Positions 6,528 through 11,641 of a stretch of 11,641 nucleotides of DNA are shown piece after piece (the first letter of the stretch is position 1; every line of letters starts with the position of its first letter). A model generated the notes under the pieces. It did no database searches. It saw nothing but the letters and a program-made list of their open reading frames with translations, and was not told where the DNA came from. Origin of the DNA: an uncultured Aquincola sp. (GTDB taxonomy: Bacteria; Pseudomonadota; Gammaproteobacteria; Burkholderiales; Burkholderiaceae). The stretch is taken from the NCBI GenBank assembly GCA_937883885.1, contig CAKZXL010000270.1:1-11641 (forward strand), given 5' to 3'. Position numbers and translations under genes: made by a program.

Positions 6528-7220
6528 TCAGGCCGCCACGGGTTCGGCGCTGGCCACCAGGCGGCCGGCCTCGATCACCAGCTGCCGGTCGCAGCGGGCG
6601 GCGATGGCCCGGTCGTGGGTGACCAGGACCAGCGTGGTGCCGGCTTCGCGGTTCAGCTCGAAGATCAGCTGCATCACCGTCTCGCCGGTGGCGAAGTCGA
6701 GGCTGCCGGTGGGCTCGTCGGCCAGCAGCACCGCCGGCCGCACCACGAAGGCCCGGGCCAGCGCCACGCGCTGCTGCTCGCCGCCCGACAACACACGCGG
6801 GTAGTGGCCCAGCCGGCTGCCCAGGCCCACGCGGCCGAGCATCTCGGTGGCCTGGGCGCGGGCGTCGCTGCGGCCCATCAGCTCCAGCGGCAGCATCACG
6901 TTTTCCAGCGCGGTGAGGTTGGCCAGCAGCTGAAAGCTCTGGAACACGAAGCCCAGCTTCTGCGCCCGCACCGCGGCGCGGGCGTCTTCGTCCAGCGAAA
7001 ACAGGTCGGTGCCGTCCAGCCGCACGGTGCCGCCGGTGGGCACGTCCAGCCCGGCCAGGATGGACAGCAGCGTGCTCTTGCCCGAGCCCGAGGCGCCGAC
7101 GATGGCCACGCTTTCCTGCGCCCGCAGAGTGAACTTGATGTCATGGAGAATCGTCAAAACACCGGTCGAATCGCGAACTTCCTTGCTGACGCGGTCGACT
7201 TCGATGATGGATGGCTGCAT
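6528..7220 (-). CDS. ABC transporter ATP-binding protein, YbbA/LolD-like
   Basis: This is the ATPase subunit of a MacB/LolD-class ABC system; such systems drive mechanotransmission or lipoprotein and envelope transport from the inner membrane. The start at 7220 gives a 230-aa protein of normal length (MQPSIIEVDRVSK). The frame continues to 7700, but that part is antisense to the esterase gene and is rejected. Motifs are complete: Walker A GASGSGKST (42-50), Q-loop Q94, signature LSGGEQQR (144-151), Walker B VLLADEP with E169 (164-170), and the switch H202 in VTHD. Divergent pairing with a tesA-like gene matches E. coli ybbA/tesA. In E. coli the permease ybbP follows ybbA, whereas here the next gene is a REC-EAL regulator, so the membrane partner is not adjacent. 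No clear Shine-Dalgarno site precedes the ATG. Confidence 0.93.
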   Translation of the reverse strand: MQPSIIEVDRVSKEVRDSTGVLTILHDIKFTLRAQESVAIVGASGSGKSTLLSILAGLDVPTGGTVRLDGTDLFSLDEDARAAVRAQKLGFVFQSFQLLANLTALENVMLPLELMGRSDARAQATEMLGRVGLGSRLGHYPRVLSGGEQQRVALARAFVVRPAVLLADEPTGSLDFATGETVMQLIFELNREAGTTLVLVTHDRAIAARCDRQLVIEAGRLVASAEPVAA

Positions 7221-7263
7221 GACGATGAGTTCGGACAGGAATGGGATCGGTGGCCCGGCACGC

Positions 7264-7923
7264 ATGGCGCGGCGTCGGGCGCTGCTGCACTGTAGCGCGG
7301 CGCTGCTGGCCCTCGGGCTGGCCGGGTCGATGGGCAGCGCGCGGGCGGCGGCGCGCACGCCGGTGATCCTGGTGGTGGGCGACAGCCTGTCGGCCGAATA
7401 CGGCCTGCCGCGCGGCAGCGGCTGGGTGGCGCTGCTGGAGCGCCGGCTGGCGCAGCAGCGCATCGCCGCCAAGGTGGTCAATGCCAGCATCAGCGGCGAC
7501 ACCACCGCCGGCGGCCGCTCACGCCTGCCGGCGCTGCTGGCGCAGCACCAGCCCACGCACGTGATCCTGGAGCTGGGCGGCAACGACGCGCTGCGCGGCC
7601 TGCCGCTCAAGCAGACCGAAGCCAACCTCAACGAGATGGCGCGCGCCGCCAAGGCCGCGGGCGCCCAGGTGGTGGTGGCCGGCATGCAGGTGCCGCCCAA
7701 CTACGGCCGCAAGTACAGCGACGACTTCTTCGCGCTGTTTTCCAACGTGGCCAAGGCGCAGGGCGCGGCGCTGGTGCCCTTCCTGCTCAAGGGCGTGGCC
7801 GACGTGCCGCAGGCCGAATCGCTGTTCCAGGCCGACCGCATCCACCCGCGGGAGACCGCGCACCCGACGATGCTGGACAACGTCTGGCCGGTGCTGCGGC
7901 CGTTGCTCAAGCCGGCGGGCTGA
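7264..7923 (+). CDS. tesA: Periplasmic GDSL-type esterase/lysophospholipase, TesA-like (arylesterase)
   Basis: This SGNH-fold hydrolase is of the multifunctional thioesterase I / lysophospholipase L1 / arylesterase type. The ATG at 7264 is chosen because it gives a clean signal peptide (MARRRALLHC, hydrophobic core, cleavage near GSARA, about residue 28); in-frame ATGs at 7219 and 7225 would add a hydrophilic leader and overlap the ATPase start. The 219-aa product keeps the four SGNH blocks: block I VVGDSLSAEYG with nucleophile S41, block II SISGDTTAGG with the oxyanion glycine, block III LELGGNDALRG with the Asn, and block V DRIHP with D191 and H194 completing the triad. The length matches E. 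coli TesA (about 208 aa). The start codon is only 43 bases from that of the divergent ATPase, so their promoters must overlap each other or the coding sequences. Confidence 0.93.
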   Translation: MARRRALLHCSAALLALGLAGSMGSARAAARTPVILVVGDSLSAEYGLPRGSGWVALLERRLAQQRIAAKVVNASISGDTTAGGRSRLPALLAQHQPTHVILELGGNDALRGLPLKQTEANLNEMARAAKAAGAQVVVAGMQVPPNYGRKYSDDFFALFSNVAKAQGAALVPFLLKGVADVPQAESLFQADRIHPRETAHPTMLDNVWPVLRPLLKPAG

Positions 7924-7930
7924 CAACCCG

Positions 7931-7956
7931 CCGCTCAGGCCGCCAAGCCTGAGCGG
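7931..7956. terminator. Bidirectional terminator-like hairpin between convergent genes
   Basis: A perfect 10-bp inverted repeat, CCGCTCAGGC and GCCTGAGCGG, encloses a 6-base loop. It begins 7 bases after the tesA-like stop (7923) and ends 6 bases before the stop codon of the convergent gene (7963-7965). Neither side has a true T-run (GGCTTGTC on plus, CGGGTTGTC on minus). The exact pairing and position between two converging genes make a shared terminator likely. Confidence 0.65.
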
Positions 7957-7962
7957 GGCTTG

Positions 7963-10008
7963 TCAGCGCTCGTTCTGGCGGGCGCCGCCGCGCTCACCGC
8001 GCTCGCCGCCTCGTTCACCGCCCCGCTCGGCGCCGCTCTTGTCGCGCATGGTGGGCAGCATCGGCATGCCGCGCGGCCCTTCCGGCCGCGGCTGCGGCGC
8101 CGCCTGCGGGGCGGGTTGCGGCATCGCACGCGGCTCGGGCGCACGCATCGCCGGGGCTTCCAGCGCACGCGGCGCGCGCGCGTCGGGCGACGGCAGGATG
8201 CGCGCCTGCCCCGGCGGCACCGCCTGCACCGCCGGTGCGGGTTGCATCGGCTGGGCGGGCTGCACGGGCTGGGCCGGCTGGGGCCGCACGTACACGTTGG
8301 CCGGGCTGCCATCGCGGTTGCGCAGGCCACCCAGCGGCTGCTCGCTGCGCCAGTGGTCGGGCACGCCGTTGCCGTCCCGGTCGTTGCCGCGGCTGCGCTC
8401 CAGCCGCTCGCGGTCGATGCGGTCACGGTCCGCGCGCTCGCGGTCCTGGCGGTCCAGCCGGTCGTCGCGGCCGTTGCCGTCGCGGTCGCGCGGCAGCGTG
8501 GTCACCGGTGGGTTGTTGTCGCGGCCATGGAATCCGTCGGAGTCGATGCCGCGACCCGGCCAGGGGCGAGCCTCGCGTCCATCACGGCCGGGGAAGGCAC
8601 CGCCGTCGCGTCCGCCGTTGCCGGTGTCGATCACCCGCGTGGGCGGCCGCTCGTTGCCCTGGCGCGGCAGCAGGTTGTTGGCAGGCGGCGGCGGGCGGAA
8701 GCTGTCGCCGCGGCGGTTCTCCCAGAACTCGCGCGAGCGGCCGGGGTCGGCGATCACGCGGTCGCTGATGCGCTCGCGCTGGCGCAGGACGTCCGACGGC
8801 ACCACGGTGATGCCGCCGGGCAGCCGCTCGTTCACGAAGGGGGTGCCCGGCACGCGGTCGGGCGCGCGCCAGCCCGTTGGCGGGCGATGGCCGGGGCCGT
8901 AGTAGGGCTCGTAGTACTCGCGCCAGCGCGGCGCGTAGCGGAAGTCGGGCACATAACGTTCGCGCGGGGCCAGCGGCACCCAGCCGACATAGGGCGGGCC
9001 GCCCACGGTCACACCCACGCTCACGTTGCTGCCGCCCACCCAGGCCACCAGCGCCGGCGCGTACACCGGGCGGGCCACGTACTGGCCGGGCGCCCAGCAC
9101 CAGCGGCCGCCCCACTGCACCCAGCGGCCGTAGTGGAAGGGGGCAAAGCCCCAGGGCGCGTCGTCCACCCAGGTCCAGCCCCAGGGCGACATGTACACCC
9201 AGCGGCCATTGCGGTACGGAGCCCAGCCCGGCGCCACCGCAGTGGGCGCCCAGATGGCGCCGTACTCCGGGTGGGTGTCCCAGCGGCCATAGCGGCCCAG
9301 GTCGTCCACGCCGGTCATCTCGCGCGAGACGTTGCGGTCGAGCGAAGCCAGGCGCTGCTCGTCGGCGCGGTCCTGCGCCAGCACCCAGTCGCTGAAGGCG
9401 TCGCGTTCGGGCGAAGTCCAGGTGTAGTGCGTCACCCCGCCCTGCCGCCAGAACTCGGCCTGCTGGCCGGCCCGCACGTCCAGCGCGCTGTCCGGCGCAT
9501 CGAAGCGCACGGCACCCGCCCACACGCCCACCACGCTGCTGGGCGCGTCCACCTCCACGCGGTAGTGGCCGGCCGTCTGCGGCAGCACGCGGCCGGCTTC
9601 CGTCTGCACCTGGAATTCGGGCGCCACCTCGTTGCTGCGCACGCGCAGCGCCAGGGTGCCGCGCTCCAGGCCCACCACCACGCGGCTGTCGTCCAGCTCA
9701 CGCAGCTGGATCTCGGTCTGGCCGTCCAGCCGCAAGGTGGTGGAGCCCACCTGCAGTTCCAACCGGCCGCCGGCATCGGTGGCCAGGCGGTCGCCTTCGG
9801 TCACCGGGCGGTTGCGCTGGGCGGCCACCCATTCGTTCTCCTGCCGGTCCAGCATCCAGACGGTGCCCTGGGCGTCGCCGATGCGGCCGACGCGGCCGGG
9901 CGCGTCCTGCTGGGCCTGCGCGGTGTCGGCCAGCAGGGTCAGGCCCAGCGCCAAGCACAGGCCGGCACGGCCAAGCCAGCGCTGCGGATCGAAAAATCGG
10001 GTACTCAT
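7963..10008 (-). CDS. Exported FecR-like / DUF6600-type protein with Trp-rich core and low-complexity tail
   Basis: The exact role of this family is unknown. The 681-aa product starts at an ATG with GGGAG about 8 bases upstream and has a signal peptide (hydrophobic core 14-26, cleavage near AQA, residue ~33). Residues ~40-200 resemble a FecR-type domain (GDAQGTVW, TEGDRLATDAGGRLEL, LRLDGQTEIQLREL, LERGTLALRV). Residues ~240-350 are the Trp/Gly/Tyr-rich block (SPWGWTWVDDAPWGFAPFHYGRW) seen in DUF6600 proteins. The rest is disordered-looking: Pro/Arg/Asp-rich, with two DRDGNG motifs (508-516 and 543-551) around a 26-residue Arg/Asp-rich segment, then Gln-Pro repeats and a GGER-repeat C-terminus. 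No sigma factor or TonB receptor gene adjoins it, so it is probably not a FecR-type anti-sigma regulator; an envelope or matrix protein is more likely. Coding is certain despite long open frames on the other strand. Confidence 0.85.
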   Translation of the reverse strand: MSTRFFDPQRWLGRAGLCLALGLTLLADTAQAQQDAPGRVGRIGDAQGTVWMLDRQENEWVAAQRNRPVTEGDRLATDAGGRLELQVGSTTLRLDGQTEIQLRELDDSRVVVGLERGTLALRVRSNEVAPEFQVQTEAGRVLPQTAGHYRVEVDAPSSVVGVWAGAVRFDAPDSALDVRAGQQAEFWRQGGVTHYTWTSPERDAFSDWVLAQDRADEQRLASLDRNVSREMTGVDDLGRYGRWDTHPEYGAIWAPTAVAPGWAPYRNGRWVYMSPWGWTWVDDAPWGFAPFHYGRWVQWGGRWCWAPGQYVARPVYAPALVAWVGGSNVSVGVTVGGPPYVGWVPLAPRERYVPDFRYAPRWREYYEPYYGPGHRPPTGWRAPDRVPGTPFVNERLPGGITVVPSDVLRQRERISDRVIADPGRSREFWENRRGDSFRPPPPANNLLPRQGNERPPTRVIDTGNGGRDGGAFPGRDGREARPWPGRGIDSDGFHGRDNNPPVTTLPRDRDGNGRDDRLDRQDRERADRDRIDRERLERSRGNDRDGNGVPDHWRSEQPLGGLRNRDGSPANVYVRPQPAQPVQPAQPMQPAPAVQAVPPGQARILPSPDARAPRALEAPAMRAPEPRAMPQPAPQAAPQPRPEGPRGMPMLPTMRDKSGAERGGERGGERGERGGARQNER

Positions 10009-10175
10009 GCGGTGGTCTCCCGGCCGGGGCTGCGTGTGCGCCGGCCTGTCTATGGCCTGTCAACGCTGTAAGGCCCCGCCCAGCCGACGGCGTTCCACCG
10101 GGTTTACATCTGCTGTCAGCTCTTGCGCGAAAGATTCACCAAGACAAGCTCCGCCCCGCCGCGCTTGCGGGCCGA
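10009..10175 (-). promoter_or_regulatory. Upstream region of the DUF6600-type gene, with -35-like box and direct repeat
   Basis: This 167-base gap lies between def and the FecR-like gene. On the minus strand TTGACA (10063-10058) is a perfect sigma-70 -35 hexamer, but the bases 17 further on (CGCACA) are a poor -10. GACAGGCC occurs twice, 11 bases apart start to start, the first copy overlapping the TTGACA, which could be an operator. Further upstream TGTAAACCCGGTGGAACG includes a GGAAC reminiscent of an ECF sigma -35; I find no matching -10. A promoter is expected here, but its exact position is not settled. Confidence 0.3.
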
Positions 10176-10712
10176 TTAGTCGTCGGCGTTGGGGTCCATC
10201 TCGGGAAACAGCACGCTGGTAAAGCCGAGCTTGGTCAGGTCGGTCATGCGCGTGGGGTACAGGCGGCCGATCAGGTGGTCGCATTCATGCTGTACCACGC
10301 GGGCATGAAAGCCTTCGGCCTCGCGCTCGATCGGCCGGCCCTGCGGGTCGAAGCCGGTGTAGCGGATGCGCCGCGCCCGCGGCACCACGCCACGCAGGCC
10401 GGGCACCGAGAGGCAACCTTCCCAGCCCTCTTCCACCTCGGCGTCCAGCGGCGTGATCACCGGGTTGATCAACACCGTCTTGGGCACCGCTGGTGCGTCG
10501 GGGTAGCGCTCGTTGCGGTCGAAGCCGAAGATGACCAGCTGCAGGTCGACGCCGATCTGCGGCGCGGCCAGGCCGGCGCCGTTGGCGGCGGCCATGGTGT
10601 CGAACATGTCGGCGATCAGCGCATGCAGCTCGGGCGTGTCGAAGGCGGTGACCGGCGGCGCCACGCGCAGCAGCCGCGGGTCGCCCATCTTCAGGATCTC
10701 TCGTACAGCCAT
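10176..10712 (-). CDS. def: Peptide deformylase
   Basis: This metalloenzyme removes the N-formyl group from nascent proteins at the ribosome. The 178-aa product contains the three deformylase motifs in order: [10 protein letters not shown] (45-54), EGCLS with metal ligand C100, and HECDH with ligands H142 and H146 and catalytic E143. The start ATG at 10712 gives the usual N-terminus ([15 protein letters not shown]), and GGAAGA lies about 8 bases upstream. It starts 17 bases after the ligA stop on the same strand, so it is probably the last gene of a ligA-def transcript. In many proteobacteria def pairs with fmt, but no fmt is visible here; this may therefore be one of several deformylases, as is common in Burkholderiales. 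The C-terminus ([11 protein letters not shown]) is acidic and of unremarkable length. Confidence 0.96.
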   Translation of the reverse strand: MAVREILKMGDPRLLRVAPPVTAFDTPELHALIADMFDTMAAANGAGLAAPQIGVDLQLVIFGFDRNERYPDAPAVPKTVLINPVITPLDAEVEEGWEGCLSVPGLRGVVPRARRIRYTGFDPQGRPIEREAEGFHARVVQHECDHLIGRLYPTRMTDLTKLGFTSVLFPEMDPNADD

Positions 10713-10729
10713 GGTCGTGTCTTCCGTTG

Positions 10730-11641
<912 letters not shown>

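Noticed and set aside
5317..6622. Two ~390-codon plus-strand open frames across the REC-EAL gene
   Set aside because: Both are antisense to intact receiver and EAL motifs and encode low-complexity Arg/Gln/Ala- or Ser/Arg-rich products.
7221..7700. N-terminal extension of the ABC ATPase frame to 7700
   Set aside because: The added 160 residues have no family match and lie antisense to the tesA-like gene. The ATG at 7220 gives the standard ATPase N-terminus.
7963..10008. Reading the FecR-like protein as an iron-transport anti-sigma regulator
   Set aside because: No ECF sigma factor or TonB-dependent receptor gene is adjacent, and the protein has a cleavable signal peptide and a long exported tail instead of a FecR-type inner-membrane anchor with a cytoplasmic domain.
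7960..10071. 703-codon open frame on the plus strand
   Set aside because: It is antisense to the 681-aa exported protein, which has a signal peptide, a ribosome site and recognisable domains. The plus-strand product is an Ala/Arg/His/Val-rich shadow without motifs.

Overview
The window is GC-rich (about 67-72% in two counted lines of the housekeeping part) and looks like the chromosome of a beta-proteobacterium, most likely of the order Burkholderiales. Two gene groups point that way: the run msrB - yciB/ispZ - bolA - parvulin-type prolyl isomerase, and ligA - def. This placement is inference from gene content and order; no rRNA gene or species marker is present.

Positions 1-2730 (+) are the downstream end of a type VI secretion (T6SS) vgrG locus. 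The window opens inside a VgrG whose C-terminus carries a zinc-peptidase-like domain of the M15 type, so it is a specialised ('evolved') VgrG predicted to cut peptidoglycan peptides. Three unrecognised genes follow, each overlapping its predecessor by 1-4 bases: a 333-aa exported protein, a doubtful 86-aa ORF, and a 145-aa membrane-anchored protein. The exported and anchored proteins are the candidate immunity proteins. Part of this block is clearly more AT-rich than the rest (line 1321-1380 is 45% GC), as expected for accessory DNA.

Positions 2841-5068 (+) are a conserved housekeeping cluster: methionine sulfoxide reductase B, septation protein A (YciB/IspZ), BolA and a periplasmic parvulin foldase. 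msrB and yciB overlap by 3 bases, and bolA follows yciB after 4.

Positions 5095-7220 (-) hold a YbbA/LolD-like ABC ATPase followed by a REC-EAL response regulator whose c-di-GMP phosphodiesterase residues all appear intact. The ATPase diverges from a tesA-like GDSL esterase (7264-7923, +), the tesA/ybbA arrangement known from E. coli, but no permease gene adjoins it here. A perfect 10-bp hairpin separates tesA from the convergent gene that follows.

Positions 7963-10008 (-) encode a 681-aa exported FecR-like/DUF6600-type protein with a Trp/Gly-rich centre, two calcium-loop-like motifs and a low-complexity tail. The right end (-) is an apparent operon: the C-terminal part of NAD-dependent DNA ligase (cut by the window edge), then peptide deformylase.

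The most interesting element is the VgrG-M15 toxin-like fusion with its chain of coupled unknown genes. The rest is ordinary core genome with a few local oddities.
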